The notes beneath the pieces were generated by a model, which was not told the origin of the DNA, searched no databases, and worked only from the letters and a program-made list of their open reading frames with translations. A DNA stretch of 42,718 nt from Paratrimastix pyriformis (Eukaryota; Preaxostyla; Paratrimastigidae): assembly GCA_027972325.1 (NCBI GenBank), contig JAPMOS010000245.1, forward strand, positions 1-42,718, written 5' to 3'. The position numbers were made by a program, and so were the translations under genes. Of this stretch, positions 28,040-38,484 are shown one piece after another. Within the stretch, counting starts at the first letter, position 1. Each line of letters opens with the position of its first letter.

Positions 28040-28960
28040 ACCTGCGGTGGGACAGGGAACAGGCCAAACAGAGCCTGCTGGCACAGCACCCACCTCGGGG
28101 CCCACTAGCAGGCAGGCTGGCTCGGCACCGGGAGGAGTGGCATGCCCTCAGGGCCCCTTGGGAAGTGGCACAGGCAGTGTCAGAGGGCCTGCACATCCCA
28201 TTCAAGGGTCCACCTCCCAACCCGGAGATGTGGTCACGGGACCCCTACCACTTGGTGGGGGAGGAGAGGCAGGGCTTGTCGGTGGTGGTCCAGGAGTACG
28301 TTGGGATCACGGCACTGAGGGAGGTCCCGCAGGGGACTCGAGGGATCATGAGATCACCGATCTTCGGGCGCCCGAAACCGGGCGGGAAATGGAGGCTCAT
28401 CCTGGACCTCACCGCCTTGAATCACTTCATTCCCTGCCCCTCCTTCAAAATGGAGGGGTGGCGGACGGTGAAAGCCGTGGTCGAACCCATGATGTGGGCG
28501 ACCAAGATCGATCTCAAACACGCGTATTTTCACATCCCCATCTTCCCACCACACCAGAAATACTTGGGAGTCGAGTGGGAGGGGGTGCATTACCAGTTTC
28601 AGGCACTCCCATTTGGGTTGAACATAGCTCCCAGAATTTTTACAAAGGTGATGAGGGTGGCAGTCAGGGAGGCCAGGAAGCACGGCATCCTGATAGTCCA
28701 CTACATCGACGACATCCTGGTACTGGGCAGGTCACCACAGGAGACCAAGCTGCACACTCTGGCACTTCTTCGTCACCTGCTCTCACTCGGGTTCGAGATC
28801 AGCTGGGACAAGACCCTGGTGGAACCAGTTCAAAGGCTGGAATTCCTGGGGTTTATCCTCGACACCCGGGACATGACAGTGACACTCCCGCCCGAGAAGG
28901 CACAGAAGGTGAGGGAGATGGCACACAACACCCAGCAGAACACCACCATCAAGGCCAGAC
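28040..28960 (+). pseudogene. DIRS reverse transcriptase domain
   Basis: It carries GLHIPFKGPPPNP, KPGGKWRLILDLTALN (finger motif), ATKIDLKHAYFHIPI (motif A Asp), ALPFGLNIAPRIFTK (motif B) and IVHYIDDILVLG (motif C YIDD, near 28696-28730), then LGFEISWDKT and LEFLGFILDT. All catalytic aspartates are present. DIRS RTs are close to those of LTR elements, and the YIDD box and FLGF word are usual. It is part of the nearly whole copy. Confidence 0.88.
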
Positions 28961-28969
28961 CTGGCAGCA

Positions 28970-30184
28970 GTGATCGGCTTCATGTCCTCATGCAGGGAAG
29001 CGATCCCACCAGCATTCCTGTACCTGCGCCACCTGAACATCGACCTATCCACGGCGATCAAGGCACAGGGGGGATGGCGTGCACTGGTGACACTGTCGGA
29101 GGAGTCACACAGGGACTTGGAGTGGTGGGAGCATGCACAGTATCCCACCAGCACCCCACTACGGACCCCACCAGCAGAGCTGATCCTGACCACGGATGCA
29201 GCCGAGATGGGCTGGGGGGCAGTGCTGAGGACACCTGCACAGACCATCAAGCAGGGCACACCAGCACACGAGTTGTGGAAGGTCACGGACCTGCAGGGCA
29301 TCACCTCCATCAACCCGCTCGAACTGGAGGGAGGGATGAGAGCCCTGCAAGTTTTCAAGGACCAGGTCACAGGCAAGTCCGTACTCTGGTACTCGGACAA
29401 TTCGTCTGTCGTGTGGTCGGTCGAGAAACTCAAGTCACAGAGTCAGCAGATGAACAGCAGACTCAGGACACTGTGGGAGTTCTGTCAAACCCACCGGATC
29501 ACCCTCACCACAGACCACCTGCCGGGAGCCAATGTGAGGGCGGACAGGCTCTCACGGTGGGTCGACGCCGAAGACTACCAGCTCCACCCAGTCCTCTTCA
29601 GAGCAGTAGTGAAGCACAGGAGGAAGCCGACAGTGGATGCATTTGCGTCGGCCCGCAACCACCTGTATCGCCGCTTTTGGTCCTTGGTCAAGGAACCGGG
29701 GTCAGCGGGGATGGATTTCTTCAAGCAGGACCTGAGCACAGAGGTGCCATGGATAAACCCTCCGTTTTCCATGATCATGAGAGTCCTCGAGAGGTTGAGG
29801 GAGTGTCGCAGCGAGGCACTTCTCCTCACCCCCATGTGGCTGTCGGCACCTTGGTGGCCAGTGGTGATGCACATGGCGATTGCACCTCCACTCATCATCC
29901 CCAGGAAGGAGAACACCTTCCTGGCGGGCACAACCCGCAACCTGAAGGGGATCGGGGCCCCACACTGGGAGTGCTGTGTGACCCAAGTGTCGGGAAACCC
30001 CAGACAGCAGGCCCAAGCCAGACTGGAGTGGGGAAGGACACTGAGTGCCCCAGACTTCACGTTGGTTCAGAAGTTCCAGACACGGGAACTGGCGAACATG
30101 GGCCCGGCACGGATCTTCGACGACCCGGATGCCTGGTGGGGGAGCAACGAGCCCCTGATCCCACAGTGGGACAGGGAGCTGTAG
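28970..30184 (+). pseudogene. DIRS RNase H plus N6-adenine methyltransferase-like domain
   Basis: The 404-codon frame has LILTTDAAEMGWGA (near 29177), INPLELEGGMRAL, VLWYSDNSSVVW (near 29380-29415) and HLPGANVRADRLSRW, a full RNase H set. The DIRS C-terminal domain follows: TVDAFASARNHLYRRFW, MDFFKQD, PWINPPFSMIMRVL (near 29746-29790) and ALLLTPMWLSAPWWP. The NPPF box and following strand match phage-type adenine methylases. The end PLIPQWDREL is shared with the copy at 1.93 kb. Confidence 0.85.
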
Positions 30185-30559
30185 CGCGCTGCGGTGAAGA
30201 GCACGACGTGGATGACATGACACTCGCCGAACTCTTCGAGGAGATCGCAGCAGAGAGGCTGCGCGCGCACCCCTCACCTTTGTCGGCAGACTCCTGTGTG
30301 GTGAGCCCACTGCCAACACTTGACCCCATGGAAAACCGCTGGGCCTGTGATGTCCACACAGCGGTGGGGCAATCGAAGGAGGAGCCAAGGCCTATGACCG
30401 GCGGTGACCCGGATTCAGGCACACCCTCCAAGGCCACTGTTTTGGGCAGTGACTGTGCGCCCAACACGCCCACGGTGATGCCCCTGTTTTGTCCGGGGCG
30501 CAAGGGAACCAGCGCTCAGCGGCAAACAGCAAAAGCAACCCGGAGGCAGACTTTGCCAG

Positions 30560-31668
30560 AGCAGGCCCCGGGGTGGGTCCCGACAGACCCAAATCTTTCG
30601 GAAGCTGCAACATACTTCCTTCGGATCTCATTGGCAAAGAAAACCTCGCAGTCATACGAGAGTCACATTCGGGCTTATGAGAAGTGGTGTCAGGACCGGG
30701 GTTACCCCCCGGTTCACGAGGAAGATGACCGAAACGAGGCACAGATGGCCTCTTTCCTGGCTGAAGAAGCTTGGCAGAAAGACCTAGCACCCGGCACTGC
30801 GGGAACGCGACGGTCTGCACTGTCCATGTACTTCCGCATGAAGGGTCACCCCAATATCATGCAGAGACAGCTTGTCAAACAGGTGATCACGGGCATCGCC
30901 AAGGACAAGCCCTCAGGGGGTCGGCAGCTGGGCCCAGTGTGGGACTTGGGCACTCTTCTCCACCTTTTGGAAGGTGAGTGGGCTGCAAACGACACCTTGG
31001 AACAGAACAAGCTTCTCGCCAAGTTGGCAATCCTGCTCGAGGTGGCAGGGTGCCGGGTGAAGGACACAACTTCCATATCATTCACCCAGTCGAGGTTCAG
31101 CTTCGGTCACCCAGGTCACGAGCACTCTGTCTGCCTTCACATCTGCCCGAAGGAGACACACAACACACGCATCAAGCCCGTGTCGGTCCTCGGAGCACCA
31201 AACCACCCCCTGTGCTTGCACTGCGTCATTCAGCAGTGGCTCAGAAAGCGCCCTCCTGGTCCAAAAGACGGGACGGGGGAGGACTTGGCTGATTGCCTGC
31301 TGGTGTTCCCGGCGGATCACCCAAACAAGGCCAAAGTTGGGAGACCAATCACACCGGACTGGATCAGGAACTGTGTCAGGGCAGCCATGACAGTGGTCGG
31401 CATCCCTGCAGTGTGGGGTGCCCACTCCATCAGGTCGGCGGCACCCTCCAAGGCGGCGACCATGAATATCACGCTGCCCCAGATTCTCACTCGGTTCCGT
31501 TGGTCCACATCGTCCAGCACTTTTCAACGTCATTACAACCGGTCGGTGGGAGGTTCCACTGACGGCTTTGACGAGGCCCTGCTTCAGGGCAAATTCAGTG
31601 TCACTCAGCGAGACAGTCTGGAAGCATCGAGTGTTGAGGGAGAGGTTGACGGAAGGAGAGACTCATAA
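30560..31668 (+). pseudogene. DIRS tyrosine recombinase
   Basis: The core-binding domain has LAKKTSQSYESHIRAYEKWC (near 30630-30690) and SALSMYFRMKGHPN. Catalytic boxes are LEVAGCRVKDTT (Arg I, near 31040-31070), GAHSIRSAAPSKA (HxxR, near 31417-31455) and FQRHYNRSVGG (nucleophile Tyr, near 31520-31550). A zinc-like HICPKETHNT and PLCLHC segment lies between, as in the copy at 2.75-2.83 kb. DIRS elements use this enzyme instead of a DDE integrase. All catalytic residues are visible. Confidence 0.85.
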
Positions 31669-31726
31669 CATGGGGGAGTGTTGCCAAAGAGGGAACGGGA
31701 TCATCCTCTGGTATGATACGTCTATC

Positions 31727-32357
31727 CATCGTAAGACTCAGGATAGCAGCCGACAGCCTCCGTCTTCGGCAGTCTAGGTGCTATATCTCCTTGTTCTTCA
31801 TGATAAACACCACACAATGCAGAAAAAAGTCACAAGTCAAACCCAGGTGAAAGCACTTGAAACATCTCAAAAAAGTGTCCTGGGTGGAGAACCGGTCAAG
31901 ATGGACATGGGTCGACCGGTGGTCGATAGGGTTGGTTCGACCGAAAAAAACCAATCCTAAAATAAAAATCGTATGGTCACGACGGGCAGCGTGTCCAATA
32001 CGTGTCCATAAATCACAACAAAAATCGGAGAGAGAGGTCAAGGGGAGCCAAGAACATCGGGCGAAAAGAAAAAAATTAACACGCATCGGAAGGGGTGAGA
32101 TTCGGTGTCAACGGCCCGAGATTCGGCAAATCTCCGATCTCCGAAAACCGTTAAGGTAATTGCGGGCCAACGGTCCATGATCGAACCGTGAAGTGACCCC
32201 GATTTGGGCTCCGGAAGGGGTCCCAAGAGAGCGTAAAAAGCACGGATGTCGAAATCACAACAGGGCAAAAGTTGAAAAATGAGATCTGAAATTTCCCGCC
32301 CAATTCCAGTACTTAAGGGGCGCCCCGGACCAGCACAGTGCCTTCGTTTTTCGTGGT
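31727..32357 (+). repeat. LTR-like block (inverted counterpart of 37140-37634)
   Basis: Positions 31727-31830 and 32140-32355 match, inverted, parts of 36917-37016 and 37140-37634. The block includes TACTTAAGGGGCGCCCC near 32311, a TATA-like word followed by a GC-rich start region, and CAGCACAGTGCCTTCG. The edges carry TAGCACCTA-type words (AGGTGCTAT at 31770). I infer a long terminal repeat with promoter, upstream of the gag-like remains. Confidence 0.55.
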
Positions 32358-32411
32358 GAACACCCGTTTTTTCAAGGACTACCGACCGAACAACAACGAA
32401 ACTCTACTCCA

Positions 32412-33580
32412 ATGGCCTCTACTCATCGACTTCAAGACCCTCCGATGCCCAAGATCAACATCAAGGTTCCAACTCCTGGGACACCCAATCCGACCCCCAA
32501 CGGCTCTTCGAGTGGCTCTTCGAGTGCCGTTTCGGCGGAGAAGGGGCACTCGCGGCCCGGGCTCGACCTTCTTGGACCGGCTGATGGTTACGGATGCCCG
32601 CGTGTCAGGGGCGGCTCCCGGTGGCCCGGCAAGCCCGGCGCAGGCCCTACAGGCGGCTGCGGCTGTCCACAAGGCTGCTTCCGCCGCGCAGGCCGCGTCC
32701 GGCCTGGCCACCGCGACCGCTCCGCTACCATCCCAGGACCTCGACGACGACGGTGCCGCCCAGAGCGGGCCCGAGGGGACCGTCCCGCTGCCCCCGCGCC
32801 CCCTGTGCCCACCCCGGCCCTGCAGATTCACTCTGCCGTCACCCCCCAGCCCCAGGAAGGCCTCGACCTCTACATCCGGCGCGTGATGGAGGCCTCGCTG
32901 GGGACTTTCTCGAGCAGCAGCGGGCCTTGCTCGTGGCCGCAGTTGCTGCCTCCGCGGCCTTGCCTCCCGCCCAGGAGGCCGGCCTTGCTGCCCGCGGTGC
33001 TGCTGGTGCCCCGGGTGCCGGTGGTGCCGCCGCCGTGCCGGCCGCGGATGAGCCTGCTCCGCTCTCGTTTTTTCGGCCCGACCAGGCCACTGCAACCAAC
33101 GTTCCGTCCAACCAAGTCCCAGCCGCCGCAGCCTTCCGGCGGCTCGCCCGGGCTGCTCCCGGTCCCTTTCCGGGGGAGGCCGACCCGCCCAGCGGCGACG
33201 ATGATGCCGCCGGCGCCGAGGGCGAATTTGCGGACGAGGACGACGCTGCCGCCGCCGGCGACGAGGATGAGCTCCGGCACGCAGCCGACCCGCAGCAGCA
33301 GCCTGGCGACCGCGAGGCCTCTGACAGGCTCGCACTGGAGCGCGCCCGGGCATTTGTCCGGGGCGTTGCCGTGCCCAGCGACTTTCCCCAGCTCGGCTCC
33401 GTCACGGGCCTTGCCCGCGAGTCCAAGCGCCTTCACCGGGAATCGCTCAACCTTGAGCGGCTGGCGCGCCTGCCCTGCACCGAGGAGGACTTGCGCGCCG
33501 CCCTCTCTTGCTTTGCTCGCTCCATTGCCTCCGCCATCGTGGACCGCAAGCGGCTCGCCTGGGTGCACAGCACTTGCCTG
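32412..33580 (+). pseudogene. Gag-like remains of an LTR element
   Basis: An ATG at 32412 opens MASTHRLQDPPMPKINIKVP 55 bp after the LTR-like block. Further parts are Ala/Pro-rich, then a helical end with SDRLALERARAFVRGVAVP, ESKRLHRESLNLERLARL and RKRLAWVHSTC near 33320-33570. GC content is very high. I know no exact family for it. It is a fossil with several breaks. Confidence 0.45.
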
Positions 33581-33594
33581 TCACTCTCATCGGG

Positions 33595-34105
33595 CGTGCG
33601 TTCGTTGCCCCGACGCTCACATCTACGCTCGTCCGTGAGTAAGGGAAGTGCTCTGTTCGCGAATCCAGACTTTGCAAAAGAGCAGGCCGTCACCAATCCG
33701 CGTGAAGCACTCCGTAACGCGACCCCGGTGCGCACGGCCGAAGTGGGGCACTCGCCCCTTTCAGCATGGACGCCCTGGCCACAGAAGAGCCAACGTGTGA
33801 GTTCAGGAAGCTCACGATCTTGGGTTTGGGCATCTGGGGGGCTGTTGAGCAGCCAGTGGGTCATGGGAGCCTTTCTGGAGGGGTCCGAGGTGAGCATGAC
33901 TCTTGTCCGGGCGATGTTGTCCCCAGCGAACCCCTGTGGGGGAGGTACCAGTGCCACTCCCGCCGGGTGTTGTGGGTTCAATGGGTCAGGAGAAGAGGCC
34001 GACTTCGATGACCTCACGCTCGCATCTACGCACCCAGAGTAAGGGAAATGCTCTTCCACGAAGCCAGACTTTGTAAAGAGGCACTCCGTCACAAGTTCCC
34101 AGATA
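33595..34105. repeat. Left arm of an inverted repeat with 41015-41475
   Basis: Read backwards, 41475-41015 matches this stretch across words such as GAAGTGGGGCACTCGCCCCTTT (split over 33740-33762), GGTCATGGGAGCC and GTCCGGGCGATGTTGTCC. The left arm has about 70 bp that the right arm lacks. Inside it, 33610-33680 and 34015-34085 are an internal duplication (ACATCTACGC, AGTAAGGGAA, CCAGACTTTG). Confidence 0.7.
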
Positions 34106-34150
34106 ACACGCGCCGAATGCCCAAGATGCGCAGCGCCCGCGTGAGAGCCC

Positions 34151-34496
34151 CTCGGGCATTGCATCTCTCGGTCATTGCGCCTCTCGGGCATTGCGCCTCT
34201 CGGGCATTGCGCCTCTCGGGCATTGCGCCTCTCGGGCATTGCGCCTCTCGGGCATTGCACCTCTCGGGCATTGCGCCTCTCGGGCATTGCGCCTCTCGGG
34301 CATTGCGCCTCTCGGGCATTGCACCTCTCGGGCATTGCACCTCTCGGACATTGCGCCTCTCGGACATTGCGCCTCTCGGGCATTGCACCTCTCGGGCATT
34401 GCGCCTCTCGGGCATTGCACCTCTCGGGCATTGCGCCTCTCGGGCATTGCACCCCTCGGGCATTGCGCCTCTCGGGCATCGCACCTCTCGGGCATG
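34151..34496. repeat. 16-bp minisatellite A, about 21 copies
   Basis: The unit is CTCGGGCATTGCGCCT with variants at a few places (GCACCT, GGACATT, GGTCATT). A single inverted copy of the unit (GAGAGGCGCAATGCCCGAG) lies just beyond the array at 34520-34538. Because 16 is not a multiple of three, the open frames across it are products of the repeat, not genes. Confidence 0.93.
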
Positions 34497-34595
34497 GCGC
34501 AGAGCCAGGTGCAGTGCCAGAGAGGCGCAATGCCCGAGGTGCGGAACTCCCCCACCCCCTGGTCAGTCACACGCCGAGGGGTGGTGCGCGCTGCC

Positions 34596-34727
34596 CGCGG
34601 TGCGTCCTGCCCGCGGTGCGTCATGCTCGCGGTGCGTCATGCCCGCGGTGCGCCATGTCCGCGGTGCGCCATGTCCGCGGTGTGCCATGTCCGCGGTGCG
34701 CCATGTCCGCGGTGCGCCATGCCCGAC
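34596..34727. repeat. 16-bp minisatellite B, eight copies
   Basis: The unit is CGCGGTGCGCCATGTC with early variants CGCGGTGCGTCATGCC. Copies start at 34596 and every 16 bp to 34708. It has the same period as minisatellite A but a different sequence, and lies 100 bp from it. Confidence 0.92.
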
Positions 34728-36098
34728 GGTCCCCTGGCAAATCTGTGTGGGTCCGGGGCGCGCGTTTCGCGCTGAACACAGTGACCGAAGGCAGAAACTG
34801 AGTGGTGAGTGACGATGCCCCGCCTCTTGTGCAGACCACGTCCGAGTTCCACAGTGGTTCAAAAATGTACCCCTTGCGAGAATTTCCAGTTGAATGCCCT
34901 GAAGGCGAACTGACGGTTCTTTGTCGTCCGCTCATGGCCGATGAGTGCCCAAGGTGCGCCCGAACGGGTGCGGGAGAGAACTTCGAGCTGTCGGAGAATG
35001 AGCATTCCGAGATAATGCGTGAAGTGCGGACTGACCAAACTTCCTTCAAGTGGCCCAGCCGTTTATTGAGGGCCCTCGAACCCGACTCGCAGGAGTTTTC
35101 TTTGCAGTCATCTTCAGGGGAACCGAGAGCATTCCAGAATGAGCGAGACCTAAGACCCAGACTTTGCAAAATAGTCCGCCGAAAAAGAGGGGACCCGCAT
35201 GGTTTTCCAAGAAAAAAGGGGGGAGTGAGCGAAAGAAGCGGAACTAAAGAAGAATGAGCATTCCGAGCGTCCGAGAATGAGTGCAGTGCTTGGCAAACCC
35301 GCTTTGAAAGACCGCACTAGAATAACAGTGTCCAGCTCACACAAGACGAAGCGCTTGGTTGAAAGGGTGAAGGACTGCCAGAGAATGAGACTCAAAATGA
35401 GGTCCCAATGAGGGACGAACGCAAATCCAAACAGACTTGCGCTACGCCAGAACGTGTCGTCTTTGTGTTAAACCAATCAGCGACCTCAAAGAGACGCCTC
35501 ATCCGACCCCTCGCAATGAGTATTTCTCGCATGCAGCGCTGGAGTGAAGCGCCCGTGAAAACGAGCGGCGGCGTTCGAAGAAATCGAACACAAAACTGCA
35601 GCCACAGTACTGCATTTCACCAGCCATGTCGTCGGGTGTGAAATCAGGACCCAAGTTCAAACCAGCACGTTCAAAGCTGCAAGCCGTCTGTATAAAAAAC
35701 GGTAATGTTTGTTCTTTCTTCGTGCTGGTTTTTGTTTGTTTGAGAACAAGGAACAGAGTTTTTCCACGTCTGTCTCTTCTGGAAGAGCAAATACCAGGAA
35801 TCAACACAGACCCGAGAGGGTTGGTGGGAGGCCGGGGCCTCCGATCATTCTCCAATCACCTCACAAGACCCAGCGGGTCACAAGTCCGTTTCAGCCGGCA
35901 AACGACGAACAAGCACGAGGATAACAACTGCGGGGGGAACCCCGAAGAACCCCGAGTGCCAACTGATACATGAGCGGGAGGTCGCGATAATGCACCACCG
36001 AAGTGGCGCGGAAGCGAGTGCGCGTGAGCCAAAGGGCACCGCCCACCGTTCCCAAGCAGAGCGCAGATCTTTTCCAGAGCTCGTTGAAGCTTGAAAGT
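34728..36098. other. Repeat-derived stretch without a recognised gene
   Basis: The word GAATGAGCATTCCGAG recurs at about 34999 and 35255, and AGACTTTGCAAAA at 35158 as in 33669 and 41413. Codon-like open frames are short and have no known domain. I see no RNA gene or promoter here. Confidence 0.4.
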
Positions 36099-36892
36099 AA
36101 GCAATGAGTATTCCAGCGCATGTCACGGTGACCAGGCACCAACGAACAGTGCCATTCCAAAGGAAACTGGGGTGATACCCCAACCGAAAGTCTTTGCGGA
36201 GGATGGCGCAAATTGGCCCAAGCCCAACGAGCTCAGCCAGTTCAAAGTTGCACGCAGGACGGTCACGAAAACGGAATCAAGACTATCTTTCTTTGCTTTT
36301 CCGTTTTGGTTTTTTTTCTGATCTTTGTTTGGAAGTTTTTGTTTCCTTCCGTTTTTGGTTTGTAAAAAACAAAATATAAAGCGAGTGCTATTGTGACGCC
36401 ACAGACCCGGAAAGGAGGACCCAGATTCTGAGATTCCAGGTGATTCTTCTCCAGTCCAGTTGAGAGGCCGGCAAAAGGGCCTGTAACCCTCACAAAGTAA
36501 AACGCGGCGACCCACGAGGAGGTGGGAAGAGAGAGACGCGATCACTGAGATCAGTCGTTCAAGGCTACAAGGCAGGGGTTGAAAAGTGACAAGGCGGCCT
36601 TGAAAAATCAATTGAAATAAGGCCAGCACTTTCAGAGCGCCAAAGGAGCGGCACGTTGGCCGACATCTCTTAGATCATTCCAAAAGTCAACCCAACTCGA
36701 CGAAACAAAATGCAAGGTCTTCAGAGCTTTCGAGTAACTCTTCGAAAATTCTTGAAAAAGCATAGAAACCCGAAAACCCGGGAATAAAAGATGCGTTGCG
36801 ATTTGCTTATTGTTCACTCTTTCTTGGTTTGGGTTTGTTTGGGGCTATCCCACGAAGGCTGTCCCTCGTTCTCCGAACTCGTGAAGGAGAAT
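36099..36892. repeat. Left arm of a large inverted repeat (with 38485-39389)
   Basis: The arm is complementary to 38485-39389 over almost its whole length, at roughly 95 percent by eye. The right arm has an extra stretch of about 100 bp near 38555-38665. Both arms end sharply: the outer edge in GCAATGAGTATTCC at 36101 and the inner edge after GTGAAGGAGAAT at 36892. The arms enclose 1.6 kb with LTR and gag-protease remains, so a transcript through it could fold back. Confidence 0.88.
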
Positions 36893-36916
36893 ATTCTTTT
36901 TCTCCACTCTCTGCAT

Positions 36917-37016
36917 GTGATAGCACCTAGACTGCCGAAGACGGAGGCTGTCGCCTGCTATCCTGAGTCTACGATGGATAGTGAGTCGACAGCCGAAGTC
37001 GAGGCAGGATAGGTGC
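36917..37016. repeat. Facing terminal words of an LTR-like repeat
   Basis: The stretch begins GATAGCACCTAGACTGCC and ends GGCAGGATAGGTGCTAC, an imperfect inverted repeat of itself. The first half matches 31727-31790 inverted; the second half matches 37593-37634 inverted. It looks like two element ends placed head to head. Confidence 0.6.
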
Positions 37017-37139
37017 TACCCACCCGTTTCTCCCACATTTTTCTGCTCCCTTCTCGCTTTCGGGCCCACCCGCACCTATTCCTGCTGCTACTGTCGGGGT
37101 TCGTACGCCATCCAACCGCCTCTGCCACTTGACTCGTCA

Positions 37140-37634
37140 CGGAGAACACCACTCCAAAACGAAGGCACTGTGCTGGTCCGGGGCGCCCCCTTAAGTACTC
37201 GGAATTGGGCGGGAACGGTCCGACCGCACTTTTTCAACTTTTTCCCTGTTGTTTTTTCGCCTCCGCTACTTTTACCACCCCCTTTCGGACCTCTTCCGAA
37301 GCCCAAAGTGGGGTCACTTCACGGTTCGATCATGGACCGTTGACCCGGAAATCTCTCAACGGTTTTCGGAGATTCGGATGCGCAACGCATCTGGCCGTTC
37401 ACGCGCATCTCACCCCCTTCCTGTGCGTGTTTAATTTTTTGGCTTCGGCCAAAGTTCTAGACTCCCTTTGACCTCTCTCTCCTATTTTTGTTATGATTTA
37501 TGGACAGGTATTGGACCCGCTGTCCGTCGTGACCATTTTAGGATTGGTTTATTTTTCTGCATTGTGTGGTGTTCATTATGAAGAACAAGGAGGTATAGCA
37601 CCTATCCTGCCTCGACTTCGGCTGTCGACTCAGT
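37140..37634 (-). repeat. LTR-like block, minus orientation
   Basis: It is the inverted counterpart of 31727-32357, sharing GCACTGTGCTGGTCCGGGGC near 37166, CCCTTAAGTACT, ACTTCACGGTTCGATCATGG near 37316 and TGCATTGTGTGGTGTTCAT near 37557. It ends in TAGCACCTATCC at 37595. Directly after it, AGTACCCCCGACAAAC at 37632 resembles part of the 142-bp repeat at 10.2-10.9 kb. Confidence 0.6.
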
Positions 37635-37743
37635 ACCCCCGACAAACATCGCGATACGGGTTCTGTTGGCCAATACGACATGTCTTGAAGATACCAGAGG
37701 ACTGAACAAGGGAGAGAAGAGGGGATCGAGGCGTGTCGCAGTG

Positions 37744-38484
37744 TCAAGTCAGAGGCAAAGTCATCGGGTGCTGCAGGTTCCTCATCCAGGCCCACCGCAA
37801 CGGACAAGGGTGTGCGGGCCGGTTCGCCAGCGCCACCGTCCTCGGCTGCGGCTCCTCAGTCAGTGCCAGGCCCTTGGCGAGGGCGTAGTGCTCGCTCGTG
37901 AGTGTGACATTGGAACCAGAATCCAGGAGGAAGGTGAGACCCCGATCTTCGACGTACGCGCGCCCGTCGGCGGCCAGGTGGACGGTGCCCTTCACCCCGG
38001 GCGGGGCCGGCACCGCAGGGCAGAGGTCCGAGGCCGCAGTCAACGTGGCAGCAAGGGCCGAGACCTCCGCGGCGGGAGTGGCCTGCTGCACCACGGGTCC
38101 ACCCTGGGTCGGAGCCACCGAGTGGGGCAAGTCGTCCTGGGTCTGCACTGATGACGTCGACGGTGAAAATCGAGTTGGGGGTTGGTGTTGGCGATCGGAG
38201 CGTCGGGGTGGTGGTGGGGGGCGAGCGCTCTGGAAGACGAAGGGGGCCCGTGCCGGGGATGGGGACGGTGTAGGCCCAGCAGTCGAGGAAGGCTGCGGAG
38301 CAGGCTGAGGCAAGAGTGGGGTGGCTGGGGTCAGGGGGCCCCGGGGCCATGGAGACGGGGTGGCGCTGTTGAGCGGGCAGTGGAAGCGGTCATGCCCGGG
38401 TTGTCTGCACCGCGTGCAAATGCCCCGAGCAATCAGGTCACGCCGCTCGTCGTCAGTGAGCTTGGTGAGCGGTGGTCGCCACGC
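37744..38484 (-). pseudogene. Gypsy-like gag C-terminus and aspartic protease remains
   Basis: On the minus strand a CCHC zinc knuckle (CTRCRQPGHDRFHCPL) lies near 38375-38425, followed by a Pro/Ser-rich linker and GLTFLLDSGSNVTLTS near 37895-37945, the DSG active site of a retroviral-type protease. The gag knuckle binds RNA; the protease cuts the polyprotein. RT and integrase do not follow. The part retained reads open, but the element is incomplete. Its upstream frame runs into the inverted repeat arm. Confidence 0.75.

Larger units (their letters stand above)
26187..31680 (+). mobile_element. Nearly whole DIRS-type retrotransposon
   Basis: The parts in order are gag (26187-27900), RT (28040-28960), RNase H and methyltransferase-like domain (28970-30184), and tyrosine recombinase (30560-31668). 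They lie in overlapping frames, which DIRS elements are known to use. The copy looks nearly whole, with at most one or two breaks, and is the youngest of the DIRS copies here by its long open frames. I could not find its outer terminal repeats with confidence; the left end abuts another DIRS fragment and the right end runs into an LTR-like block at 31727. Confidence 0.8.

Noticed and set aside
34151-34727. CRISPR-like arrays
   Set aside because: The 16-bp units are contiguous with no spacers, and the window is eukaryotic. They are minisatellites.
34175-34801. Long open frames across the 16-bp arrays on both strands
   Set aside because: The period of 16 makes every frame cycle through the same words; all frames stay open without stops because of the repeat, not coding.
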